Source: an uncultured Eubacterium sp. (GTDB lineage Bacteria; Bacillota; Clostridia; Oscillospirales; Acutalibacteraceae). From it: 64,000 bases of DNA. The stretch spans positions 77,146-141,145 of the forward strand of contig CAJOHE010000007.1 of the NCBI GenBank assembly GCA_905234495.1, read 5' to 3'. Under the pieces are notes generated by a model that worked only from the letters and a program-made list of their open reading frames with translations, ran no database searches and was not told the DNA's origin. The translations under genes were made by a program, and so were the position numbers. Positions 54,159 to 62,232 of this stretch are shown here, one piece after another. The first letter of the stretch is position 1, and every line of letters begins with the position of its first letter.

Positions 54159-54572
54159 TTACATTGAGGGCTCAAGCCCCTCATCTTCATCGGAAATTTC
54201 CTCAAAATCCTGTTCGTCTGCGGCAGTCTGTGCTTCGCTCTGGCTCTGCGCTTCCTTGTACGCTTCCATTACCTTGCCGTTGAGTGCGTCATAAGCCTCT
54301 TTTGTTACGGCATGAAAGATATCTGCATACTTCTTTTCGCCGTTCTCATCCTGATAGGAACGCTGCGGCATACTCATAAAGAGACCGTTTTTACCCTCAA
54401 TGATTGAGATGTTGTGAACAGCGAAAGCACCGCCGATATTTGCCGATGCATAGCCTTTGATGTGCGTATCATCGTTGCGAAGGGAGTTGATTCTGACTTT
54501 AATATCAAGTTCTTCCTTCTGCTTCTTTGTGTTTGCCGGTTTGGTACCGGACTTTGTGTTGGTTTTTGCCAT
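54159..54572 (-). CDS. SpoVG-family protein
   Basis: The 137-residue protein contains a SpoVG-like domain (about 22-90): IKVRINSLRNDDTHIKGYAS, FAVHNISIIEG and GLFMSMPQRSYQDENG. SpoVG proteins bind nucleic acid and regulate many genes; ICE copies are common in Clostridia. The N-terminal part is Lys-rich and flexible, and the C-terminal 45 residues are acidic, ending DEGLEPSM. The ATG at 54572 has GAGG upstream; eleven residues of the longer ORF lack a site. It may regulate or assist DNA transfer. Confidence 0.85.
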   Translation of the reverse strand: MAKTNTKSGTKPANTKKQKEELDIKVRINSLRNDDTHIKGYASANIGGAFAVHNISIIEGKNGLFMSMPQRSYQDENGEKKYADIFHAVTKEAYDALNGKVMEAYKEAQSQSEAQTAADEQDFEEISDEDEGLEPSM

Positions 54573-54591
54573 AGTAATTACCTCGTTCTTT

Positions 54592-55272
54592 CTACATGCC
54601 GACAATTGTGAAGCCTACATCTGACTGAGTTTCATCGTCTGATATGTCTTCGGGTTCGACATATTTTTTTAAATACTTTTCGGTTTCCTCATCTGTCAGT
54701 CCCCTGAAATTTTCGCCGTCATCTCCGCAAACGAAAAATGGACCTGCAATTATTGAAGTTCCGTTATCAAGATGAATGTTTCCTTTCATCCCTATGAGCT
54801 TTCCTTCTTCATTGCATACGATTATTGTGTTGTCCCCGTTATATACGGTTTCAAGTAATCCTTTTACTGCTTTGCTCAAATCTTTATAATGATTCGGGAT
54901 TTCAGTTTCAAAAGCAGGTTTGCCTGGCTCTTTGTAAACGATTTTCATCATATCGCTTGGTTTCTGTGTTTTCGTTTCATCAAATTCGATTGATTTGAAA
55001 CCAATAGAATCGCAAAAGAATGCGCCCTTTTCAGTTACTACAACATCGCTCACAGAAAGTGAATAACCCCTGTAAAGCGGATGACCTACTGTATTGAACC
55101 TTTGGAATATTTCTTCCAAATCGGTTTCATCTATAACGGCATTGAAAACTTCGTCATAGGCTGACGGATTAATATTGAGATTTCCACACAGATTGTTTCT
55201 CTCGTCAGAACCAAGGAAATGCGTTCTGTCAGGATCTCTTTCGGAATTGATTTGGTAGATTTTTACTCTCAT
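54592..55272 (-). CDS. YodL/DUF3846 domain protein
   Basis: The 226-residue protein begins VKIYQINSERDPDRTHFLG and continues with YRGYSLSVSDVVV, the YodL-like domain. A DUF3846-like domain follows (about 105-170, KPAFETEIPNHYKDLSKAV and IIVCNEEGKLIG). Both domains occur together in many gut ICEs, often fused to others. Function is unknown. It ends in an acidic stretch then GFTIVGM. Its ATG overlaps the stop of the DUF3849 gene (ATGA). Confidence 0.8.
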   Translation of the reverse strand: MRVKIYQINSERDPDRTHFLGSDERNNLCGNLNINPSAYDEVFNAVIDETDLEEIFQRFNTVGHPLYRGYSLSVSDVVVTEKGAFFCDSIGFKSIEFDETKTQKPSDMMKIVYKEPGKPAFETEIPNHYKDLSKAVKGLLETVYNGDNTIIVCNEEGKLIGMKGNIHLDNGTSIIAGPFFVCGDDGENFRGLTDEETEKYLKKYVEPEDISDDETQSDVGFTIVGM

Positions 55273-56000
55273 TTCAGTTCTATCCCTTCAGTTTCGCCTT
55301 CGTCATTTGTGAAATCACTATCAGACTGCTTCAATTTCTCAATAGCCCAGTCGGGAAGGTATTCATCCTTTATGACTCCGAGAAATTCATTGCGGTTATA
55401 TGAGCACCTTTCATCGTCATAAAGAAAATACCCAAACACCTTTCTTCCCATTTTTGACGGATCGCATCCGAAGCCGGATGTCGCCTTAAACAATTGAAAA
55501 TCGGGCGTTTTGTATTGGTCTTTAAGAAGATTTGGATTAATGACAAGCACTTTGCCCTCATAATTCAGCGGACTGTCGCTTTCAACGCAATGAGAGGGAT
55601 CAAACAAACCGAGCTTGTTCCACTCATCCCTTGCCTCATCGACAAATCCGCTAAGGATTACAGGATGGACATTTATATCATATTCGGAACGAATATTGCT
55701 TTTCGGAATGTATCCGATTTCTGCCCATTCTTTGTTTGATTGAGAGTACCTGCCATCCTGTTTGTGCTGGCGGATAGTGTTTTTAAGCATATAGTTTACT
55801 CTGTTGAAGCCATACTCCTCAATAACGGATTTTGCACAGTCTTTATCGAGACAGTTATTGACATATCCTTTATGGATGGCTTCTTCAATGGCTTTTACGC
55901 ATTCCACATTTGCCTTATGGCTTGCTCGCCACTTATCCACCTCACCGAAGTGTCTTGCTGTGTCAAGCGATTCGCGGTAGAGCATTACAAAATCAGCCAC
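55269..56000 (-). CDS. DUF3849 domain protein
   Basis: The 243-residue protein starts with the DUF3849 pattern: MLYRESLDTARHFGEVDKWR, the segment ANVECVKAIEEAI and NYMLKNTIRQHKQDGRYSQSN, a helical domain. The C-terminal half is a separate alpha/beta part with VLVINPNLLKDQYK, ending in acidic residues and EGIELK. It is widespread in clostridial conjugative elements with no known activity. It overlaps the AbrB gene by eight bases and the YodL gene by four. Confidence 0.78.
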   Translation of the reverse strand: MADFVMLYRESLDTARHFGEVDKWRASHKANVECVKAIEEAIHKGYVNNCLDKDCAKSVIEEYGFNRVNYMLKNTIRQHKQDGRYSQSNKEWAEIGYIPKSNIRSEYDINVHPVILSGFVDEARDEWNKLGLFDPSHCVESDSPLNYEGKVLVINPNLLKDQYKTPDFQLFKATSGFGCDPSKMGRKVFGYFLYDDERCSYNRNEFLGVIKDEYLPDWAIEKLKQSDSDFTNDEGETEGIELK

Positions 56001-56277
56001 TTAAACCACCGCCTTGTCTGCTTGACCAATCAGCTGACAGTGCAACAAAAGCCTTATCTCTTTCTTCTTCGGGATAACGCTTAATCACTTCCGAAAGCGG
56101 TAGGCTGTTTTCGCTGACGCAGTTGTCACAATATCTCTCTTTCCTGATGATAATTGTGTTATTCGGCTGCACCTCAAAGCTCAAGAGGTCATTATATTTA
56201 ACACCTACAATGTTGCGGATTTCTTCAGGGATAGTAATCCTGCCTCTTTTGCCGATGATTACAAATTTCTTTTTCAT
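55993..56277 (-). CDS. AbrB/SpoVT-type transcription regulator
   Basis: The 94-residue protein has the swapped-hairpin AbrB domain at the N terminus (KKKFVIIGKRGRITIPEEIR, then VQPNNTIIIRKE). A short segment with two Cys (RYCDNCVSEN) may bind zinc, and a Gly-rich end follows. AbrB-like dimers bind DNA and often regulate their own operon. It lies directly after the dam gene, overlapping by four bases, so it may control the dam/YodL/SpoVG transcript or act as an antitoxin-type regulator. Confidence 0.85.
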   Translation of the reverse strand: MKKKFVIIGKRGRITIPEEIRNIVGVKYNDLLSFEVQPNNTIIIRKERYCDNCVSENSLPLSEVIKRYPEEERDKAFVALSADWSSRQGGGLSG

Positions 56278-57215
56278 TGGACTATACCTCCTGTGTTGTA
56301 ATAGTCGTTATCAAAAAATGATAATTGCCTTGATTCTTCAAAGATGTATTTTTGATTTGCCGTTGCCTGAGCCTGCAAGTCATAGTTCGCAATAATGAGT
56401 TCTTCAAACATCGCACCCGGATTTGTGCTTTGCGCCATATTATGAAGGCGCTTTACTACGTGCATATCGAAACCGTATTTTTCGGCGTATGATACAATTA
56501 CGGGATCGTGATTGTAGGTTATAAGGAACTTACAGGAGCCGTTGAACTTCTTGTCAATCGCACCCATTGTTTCAAACAACCTTGCGTGTTCTTCTTCTGC
56601 AAAGTCAATGTTGTTATAATACTTCTCCGTACCACGATAGGGTGGATCGAGGAATATGAAGCAATTGTTTTTGCTCTGTTCAAGAATTACACGTTTGTAA
56701 TCCCTGTTCAGAATACACACGCCCTGCAAGCGCAGGTTTGCATACCAAACACGAGCGAGTTTGCTCATCGGGCTGCGGTTATCAATTGCAAAGCTCTTAC
56801 CGGTTGAGCAAAAACTGTAGAGCTGGTTCTCATAAAAAGCTACTGCTCTGTCAAGTTCTTCGTCTGTGACATCAAGTGCTCTGTCTTCATCAGTCAAAAT
56901 TTCAACCGGACTGAATGGCTGTGCCAATCTCACTTTGTTGGAATTAAAAATACTCTCTGAATTGGCAGAACACATAATTCTGCCGTTAAAGTTAACGAAT
57001 GCTTTGTTGTGCTGAATAACTCTGAAGAAATTAACCACGTCGCCATTATAATCATTGATGATTTCCCGTTTGACCTTTGGTTTAGATAAGAGAAATTCAG
57101 CACTACCGCAGCACGGTTCAATATATATGTCATGCTGCGGCATAAAAGCAAGGAGCGAATCTGAAATGCAAGCCTTATTGCCTGTCCAGGGCAACGGGCT
57201 GACATTTCCGGACAT
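56274..57215 (-). CDS. dam: D12-class DNA adenine methyltransferase (Dam-like)
   Basis: The 313-residue methylase transfers a methyl group from SAM to adenine N6. The SAM-binding motif WTGNKACI is at 10-17, followed by EPCCGSAEFLL, and the catalytic DPPY is at 190-193 (FIFLDPPYRG). No restriction enzyme gene accompanies it, so it is an orphan. Orphan methylases on conjugative elements commonly protect incoming DNA or time gene expression. The GGGAGG site sits in a hairpin with bases upstream (57220-57251). It ends DYYNTGGIVQ. Confidence 0.92.
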   Translation of the reverse strand: MSGNVSPLPWTGNKACISDSLLAFMPQHDIYIEPCCGSAEFLLSKPKVKREIINDYNGDVVNFFRVIQHNKAFVNFNGRIMCSANSESIFNSNKVRLAQPFSPVEILTDEDRALDVTDEELDRAVAFYENQLYSFCSTGKSFAIDNRSPMSKLARVWYANLRLQGVCILNRDYKRVILEQSKNNCFIFLDPPYRGTEKYYNNIDFAEEEHARLFETMGAIDKKFNGSCKFLITYNHDPVIVSYAEKYGFDMHVVKRLHNMAQSTNPGAMFEELIIANYDLQAQATANQKYIFEESRQLSFFDNDYYNTGGIVQ

Positions 57216-57219
57216 ATTA

Positions 57220-57292
57220 TTTCACCTCCCATCTTGCCTGAAGAGGTGAAATGCGAAAACGAGGCTGACTGTTTACGCAAATCAACCTCGTT
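57220..57292 (-). promoter_or_regulatory. dam leader hairpins hiding the ribosome binding site
   Basis: In the minus-strand RNA, TTTCACCTC (57243-57251) can pair perfectly with GAGGTGAAA (57220-57228), which contains most of the dam Shine-Dalgarno, nine base pairs around a 14-base loop. An 11-bp hairpin (57258-57268 with 57282-57292) lies just upstream. This would keep dam translation low unless something opens the structure. Confidence 0.6.
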
Positions 57293-57313
57293 CAGTTAGT
57301 AATTATTCAGTTT

Positions 57314-57427
57314 TTATTTATCATCAATACCCAATGCCTTGTCAGCAGTTTTTGCAGCAGTCACAAGGCACATGGTAGTGATACCAAGTATGGAACCTAT
57401 TAACATTCCTAATAAGAATTTAATCAT
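57314..57427 (-). CDS. DUF3789-type microprotein
   Basis: A 37-residue protein begins MIKFLLGMLIGSILGITT, one membrane helix, and ends in a short polar tail (TAADKALGI-like, with DDK at the end). It matches the small DUF3789 membrane proteins of CTn elements. The ATG overlaps the stop of the upstream gene (ATGA), and a GAGGTG site lies eight bases before it, inside that gene. It is too short for most gene finders. The role is unknown; membrane anchoring of a partner is possible. Confidence 0.75.
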   Translation of the reverse strand: MIKFLLGMLIGSILGITTMCLVTAAKTADKALGIDDK

Positions 57428-57645
57428 ATTGTTAACACCTCTGTGGATTCGTCAACTATGTTGACATACTCCGATATAATTTCTCTTGCAATATACTTGT
57501 CATCGCACATTATTACTCGGTAACAAAGCTCTTTTGCTTGATCATCAAGATTGTGTTTTTCAAGTACTTGAGAAGCCTTGCGCATTATTTCAATTACGCT
57601 GACCTCGTCGGTAATTACGCAATCGGGAAGTTCATTGTAGTTCAT
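57424..57645 (-). CDS. small helical ICE protein
   Basis: The 73-residue protein is a helical domain, VIEIMRKASQVLEKHNLDDQ then AKELCYRVI, that parallels a segment (about residues 180-230) of the 331-residue protein encoded just upstream. It ends STEVLTI after acidic residues. Shared features are a KA-x3-L pattern, the D-x-A-x-E-x-C core and the final YV. It overlaps the DUF3789 gene by four bases, so the two are probably translated together. Confidence 0.65.
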   Translation of the reverse strand: MNYNELPDCVITDEVSVIEIMRKASQVLEKHNLDDQAKELCYRVIMCDDKYIAREIISEYVNIVDESTEVLTI

Positions 57646-57654
57646 AGCAGCACC

Positions 57655-58650
57655 TCACATTTCCTGCACCGATACATTGCCGGGTTCTGTTTGTTCAGTT
57701 GATTCGGGGACAAAGTCATCAACGAATAGAGCATTAAGAGTATTATCGTTCTCACCCTTCCAAACGAAATCCTGAATACGATAATTACATAACTCATCAT
57801 AAGGGATGATATGCTCTGTACCGGTTTCACCTAAATGGGCATGAACAGATTCGTGGTTGCGAACCTTGACTAAATCAGCGGCGGATAAATCAATATATCC
57901 GCTTGGCGTCATAGCCTCTATGCCGTCAATCAATAAATATCTGTCAGCAATTTCAGGTATTGAGAGCCCTTTCATTTTGTTGTCAACAACTTGATACTGA
58001 ACGTATTGCAAAACTGTCTGATGTGCTGCCTGTTCATTATTGTTAAGGGCAGCACGGAGACACATTTCCGTTGCTTCATCTCTCATTCCTTTGTTGATGA
58101 GTGCCCAAACTGCTTTGTTCATAGCTTCAAATGCTGATTTTGGTATGTTTCTGACGTAGCAGACAGGATTTGTATTCTCGTTAGGAAGCCTGTCAACACC
58201 GGTGCGAGTTTTGAATTCGCTCTCCGTATCAATAAAGTAGTCATTAAAATCCCACATACTGACATAGATATCTCCGTCATCTGTACAGATTTCGTGCTGT
58301 TCAAAGCCTTCTCCCAATCCATCTGAGTTCTGACCGGTAATCCACTCTTTCAGATCATTGACACCTTCTTCATCGATTTCGGCGCTCAATTCAACCTCTA
58401 CGCAGCCATAATAAGTGCCGTTGACATTAACCAGTTTCCACTCAATTGACTCCAATTTTGACTTAACATCAGGATTGTCATCAAAATAATCCATCATGGT
58501 GGTGTTGTCATAGTGCTGATCTTTGTCCAACTGTCTGATGATTGCGTCAATGTTGTCACGAATATGATAATTTGAGAGAGGATATTCTTCCCCCTCATCC
58601 TTATCGTAAATCGTACCGGTCAGAGGGAAATAAAAGTTTTTCCTTAACAT
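57655..58650 (-). CDS. ICE protein with shared helical domain, unknown
   Basis: The 331-residue protein has an N-terminal part (LRKNFYFPLTGTIYDKDEG) of alpha/beta type, a middle acidic region with MWDFNDYFID, and a helical domain (about 180-230: FEAMNKAVWALINKGMRDEA, TEMCLRAALNN) resembling the downstream 73-residue protein. A DLSAADLVKVRNHESV segment follows. It ends acidic then NVSVQEM. No function is known. It overlaps the upstream gene by seven bases. Confidence 0.65.
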   Translation of the reverse strand: MLRKNFYFPLTGTIYDKDEGEEYPLSNYHIRDNIDAIIRQLDKDQHYDNTTMMDYFDDNPDVKSKLESIEWKLVNVNGTYYGCVEVELSAEIDEEGVNDLKEWITGQNSDGLGEGFEQHEICTDDGDIYVSMWDFNDYFIDTESEFKTRTGVDRLPNENTNPVCYVRNIPKSAFEAMNKAVWALINKGMRDEATEMCLRAALNNNEQAAHQTVLQYVQYQVVDNKMKGLSIPEIADRYLLIDGIEAMTPSGYIDLSAADLVKVRNHESVHAHLGETGTEHIIPYDELCNYRIQDFVWKGENDNTLNALFVDDFVPESTEQTEPGNVSVQEM

Positions 58651-60194
58651 AAGTTCATTCCTTCGCTTTCTCCTATATATCCGTTCATATATTCCTCAAC
58701 AGTTATTTCATCAGATACAATATCAGGGTAATCATCGGGAGACAGTTTTTCAAAATCAATGTACTCATCAGGTCCAAGTTTAAACGGTTCTTTGGAGAGA
58801 ATCGTTCCCGAAAAATCAACGCCCACCTTTTCTTCAAGGGTGGCATAAACATATTCCGCACCTGAGCGGAATTCATATTTGAATAATCCTTCGGGAATAT
58901 CATCGGGTCTGACGCGTTCTTTGGTGAACAGCACCTGTTTGCCGTATACTTCCATTAACTGAAAAAATCGCTGATCATCTTTATAAAGCAAAATATCGGG
59001 ATCATTTTTGTACACGATTCCGTAAGGTGAATATGAGCCCTCGGCTGCATTAAGCACGATTGACGCCATTTCTGACGTACACATATGTTTCAGGTATTCT
59101 TTAGGGAAATTATTGTCTATGTGTTTCCCTATAAATTTCTCTACAAAGTCAATTGGATAAACACTTAGTCTATCCAGCTTATAATCTCCTATGTTGCTGA
59201 TGATTTCCTTTATTCTACTGATATTCAACTCGCTTTTCTTGCTTTCCGACTCAAGCGCTGCCTTAAAGGTCATTTCTTTATTATCGTCAAAGTTTAGATA
59301 AGCATTTGCGATATTGCTGAGGTGATATATGTCTTCAAGTGAGACGAAGCGATAGTTCCAACTGTTACCAAAAACAATACTTAGTTGGGGAATAGCAGTC
59401 CTGTAATCTACAATCTGAAATTGCTTTTCTTTAAGTGAGTCCAGATAACTCCTTTCGTTTTCTTCAAAAGGAAGATGAACAGTAAAAGGAACGTTGTGGC
59501 TGTCCTCCATGACAAGCCTGAATACAAAGCCCTCTATTTTGGTATCAGCAAGGAGCATATCCTTATATACTTGATTTAACTTAAAATCCGTAGGTTCTAT
59601 ATAAAAGTCGCCTGAAAAGATTCCGCCTACTTTCTCTCTGTACTGCTTTCCTACCTTTTCCGAATCAAGCATATTTATTACGGATTCGGAAAGACTGCTG
59701 TATTCGGGAAGCACATCTGTATCAAGTAGCATATCGCCGAGGTCAGCGTCGTTAGTAACATGAGACATAACGGGTATATTGTCAATACTGTATGTCAGGT
59801 TGATTGCATCTCTCACACTTATCATATTGTTTTCCTTGACGATTTTGGGAAGTAGAGCATTGTAAACAGCCAATTCAGGTTCATCAAAGGAGCCTATGCG
59901 TGCCGCAAGATAATTAAGCTCATCAAGGTTAAGCTGCTCAAAGGTCAGCTCCTCAAACAGCGGAACTCTTTTACAATCTTCAATTTCAATGGGCGCCATA
60001 CTGACTCGGGCAAAATCCAGTCTTGCCTCGTGTTCTGCGTCAATTATGGTTTGTGAAGATGTTGGAAGAAATAAAGAAGAATAGTATTTCTTTCCTTCTT
60101 CTATAGTGTCCTGTCCTTCAATCTCCACAAAGAAGACATCTTCATATGAACCGCTGTAATCGTTGCTGTTTTCATTAATGTGTTCAAATGCCAT
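58644..60194 (-). CDS. ArdA-like / LPD-type multidomain ICE protein
   Basis: The 516-residue protein is probably multidomain. Its N-terminal part (about 20-115) with LNLDELNYLAARIGSFDE and VYNALLPK resembles ArdA-type antirestriction proteins, which mimic DNA and block type I restriction. Its C-terminal part (about 425-495, QVLFTKERVRPDDIPEGLF and VDFSGTILSKEPFKL) resembles LPD28-type domains of large polyvalent mobile-element proteins. The middle is unrecognised. It is strongly acidic throughout, ending GESEGMNLC. The ATG at 60194 has AAGGAG upstream and lies within two bases of the dcm stop. Confidence 0.5.
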   Translation of the reverse strand: MAFEHINENSNDYSGSYEDVFFVEIEGQDTIEEGKKYYSSLFLPTSSQTIIDAEHEARLDFARVSMAPIEIEDCKRVPLFEELTFEQLNLDELNYLAARIGSFDEPELAVYNALLPKIVKENNMISVRDAINLTYSIDNIPVMSHVTNDADLGDMLLDTDVLPEYSSLSESVINMLDSEKVGKQYREKVGGIFSGDFYIEPTDFKLNQVYKDMLLADTKIEGFVFRLVMEDSHNVPFTVHLPFEENERSYLDSLKEKQFQIVDYRTAIPQLSIVFGNSWNYRFVSLEDIYHLSNIANAYLNFDDNKEMTFKAALESESKKSELNISRIKEIISNIGDYKLDRLSVYPIDFVEKFIGKHIDNNFPKEYLKHMCTSEMASIVLNAAEGSYSPYGIVYKNDPDILLYKDDQRFFQLMEVYGKQVLFTKERVRPDDIPEGLFKYEFRSGAEYVYATLEEKVGVDFSGTILSKEPFKLGPDEYIDFEKLSPDDYPDIVSDEITVEEYMNGYIGESEGMNLC

Positions 60195-60195
60195 A

Positions 60196-61461
60196 TCATT
60201 CTTCTCCTTCAATTATTTTTTTGATTATCTCCCCAATGGTCGCTATTACAGGCACGCTTACGGCGTTACCTGCCATTTTATACAAGTCGCCGTCACACAT
60301 CCCAAGTGACTGTACAGTGTTAAACTGTTCATCGGTAAATCCCTGCAAACGCCAACACTCTATTGGCATTAGTCTGCGAATATATCCAATAAAGATATGT
60401 CCTTCCCCATCACTCATAATGAGAGCCGTCAGTTTATGATTATCGTCATTATCAAAGAGCCAGTGATTGTTCTGCTCGTCACGAATGGCAAGGATTTCTT
60501 CTTCGGAGAGTTCTTTTACAATAACCATTACGGCAGAGTGCTCTCCTTTGTGTTTACTGACTCCTGAATTATGCCTTGTCGTAATGCAGCGCGCAATTTC
60601 CGTAAACTTGGGATTTGGGTTTAAATCAACGAAGTAATAAGCCTGCGTGCTGTTGGTGGTAAGAGTGTGTGCAATCTCAGGTCCGACTCTGCCGCGTCTT
60701 GAGTTCAAAGTCAAATATGATATATCAATGCTGTCATTCGGGAATGCAAATTGATATCCGAGCTTTGTTTTGGATTTGACAGGAAGCGGAACCATATACA
60801 GTCCGCATTTTCCGCCGGACCCGCCGCCACCCGCTGTCAGTGTTATTCCGAGCCCTTCAGCGTCATAAACTCTGTTACCTTCACTTCCCGGCACTCTCCT
60901 GATAAGAGTTTGAGGATTTGTTTCATTGAAAGCCCATACTTTACCGGTGCATTTTTCTCGATGATATCCAATAATGAACACTCTTTTTCGGGATTGGGGA
61001 ACTCCGAAATCTGCGCTGTTACACACTTGCCAGAACACATCATACCCCAACTCATCCAAGGCTTTAAGGATGGTCTGAAAAGTCCTGCCTTTGTCATGCG
61101 AAAGCAGCCCTTGAACGTTTTCAAGGAACAGAACTGCGGGTTTCTTAACGGCAGCAATTCGAACAATTTCGAAGAAGAGTGTGCCTCTTGTGTCGTCAAA
61201 TCCCTTCCTTTTTCCAGCGATTGAAAAACTTTGGCAAGGGAAGCCGCCGCAAATAAGGTCGACATCGGGTACATCGTTTGGGTTGATTTTTGTTGCGTCT
61301 TCAAAGCATATCTCTCCTTTTGTATCATAAAGGGCCTCGTATGCTTTGCGTGCTTTTTCATCAATTTCGCAGTACGCAACACATTCGAAGCCTCCGATTT
61401 TTTCCAAGCCTGAACGGAATCCACCGATTCCGGCAAACATATCCATATATTTGATTGCCAT
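60196..61461 (-). CDS. dcm: C5-cytosine DNA methyltransferase (Dcm-like)
   Basis: The 421-residue methylase has motif I DMFAGIGGFRSGLEKIGG near the start, the catalytic Cys76 in CGGFPCQSFS (motif IV), LFLENVQGLLSHDKG (motif VI) and FGVPQSRKRVFIIG (motif VIII). The target-recognition region follows at about 190-335, and motifs IX-X lie near the C terminus. No restriction partner is adjacent, so it is an orphan, likely an anti-restriction factor like the dam gene. The recognition site cannot be read from the sequence. No strong ribosome binding site is seen before the ATG. Confidence 0.93.
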   Translation of the reverse strand: MAIKYMDMFAGIGGFRSGLEKIGGFECVAYCEIDEKARKAYEALYDTKGEICFEDATKINPNDVPDVDLICGGFPCQSFSIAGKRKGFDDTRGTLFFEIVRIAAVKKPAVLFLENVQGLLSHDKGRTFQTILKALDELGYDVFWQVCNSADFGVPQSRKRVFIIGYHREKCTGKVWAFNETNPQTLIRRVPGSEGNRVYDAEGLGITLTAGGGGSGGKCGLYMVPLPVKSKTKLGYQFAFPNDSIDISYLTLNSRRGRVGPEIAHTLTTNSTQAYYFVDLNPNPKFTEIARCITTRHNSGVSKHKGEHSAVMVIVKELSEEEILAIRDEQNNHWLFDNDDNHKLTALIMSDGEGHIFIGYIRRLMPIECWRLQGFTDEQFNTVQSLGMCDGDLYKMAGNAVSVPVIATIGEIIKKIIEGEE

Positions 61462-61496
61462 AAGGCATCATTCTTTTTTTCGTTTTTTATTTCACC

Positions 61497-62174
61497 TCAC
61501 ATTGTTTGGATTGTTGATTCTTCTTCAAGCAGTTCGTCAACTGTCTCTTCTGTGCAAATTGCGTTTGACTCATCGTCTTCAAGGTCTTCATTAAGATCCG
61601 ATTCACTCCAAGTCCATTCGTATGCACCGATACCATAAAGTCTGACAAGTTTTCCGCCAATGTTATAATCCTTACCCTCATATTCGGAAGTGAGTTCTTC
61701 AAAAGGAAAGGTTGCAACAAAGCAGTCTTTGTCTTCGTTGTATGATACCTTGCAGTTTTCGGTACTCAAAAGCTGACAAATCTTCTCTCCGACTCTTTTA
61801 GTAAACAGCGGACATTCCCAACCGTTCCAGTGTTCGTTTGTATTATAGGCGGTAAAATGTCTGTCATCACCGTCAACACATACAATGTATTTTGAGTAAT
61901 CCGCTTTTTCGGCTGTGTCGAGTCTTTCTTTCAGAATTTCCTTGTCAGAGAGTCTTCTAAACGAGTCAATATTCGGAATAATGGCAAGCGTTCTTCCGTT
62001 ATCCCACTTCATATGGATTTGCGCCTGGTCGTCAACAAATTCCACTGTACCTCTTGTCCCTGAGGGAACAGGGCTGTAGGTGTCGTTCATATCTTCAAGC
62101 AGAATTCTTGTTCCTTTGGGATACTGAACCTTTATCCTTTCAGCAAGGCGTTTGTTCTTTTCAAATTCGTTCAT
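61497..62174 (-). CDS. DUF4314 domain protein
   Basis: The 225-residue protein begins with helix RLAERIKVQYPKGTRILLED followed by PSGTRGTVEFVDDQAQIHMK, the DUF4314 small barrel common in clostridial ICE genes, then IIPNIDSFRRL. The remaining part is an alpha/beta region with WNGWECPLF, ending in acidic residues and STIQTM. Function is unknown. An AAAGGAAATT ribosome binding site precedes the start. It is followed downstream by the dcm gene. Confidence 0.78.
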   Translation of the reverse strand: MNEFEKNKRLAERIKVQYPKGTRILLEDMNDTYSPVPSGTRGTVEFVDDQAQIHMKWDNGRTLAIIPNIDSFRRLSDKEILKERLDTAEKADYSKYIVCVDGDDRHFTAYNTNEHWNGWECPLFTKRVGEKICQLLSTENCKVSYNEDKDCFVATFPFEELTSEYEGKDYNIGGKLVRLYGIGAYEWTWSESDLNEDLEDDESNAICTEETVDELLEEESTIQTM

Positions 62175-62232
62175 ACTAATTTCCTTTCTGTAGATTTAAT
62201 ATGTTAGCTGTATTTAACAGTCATATCTCACG

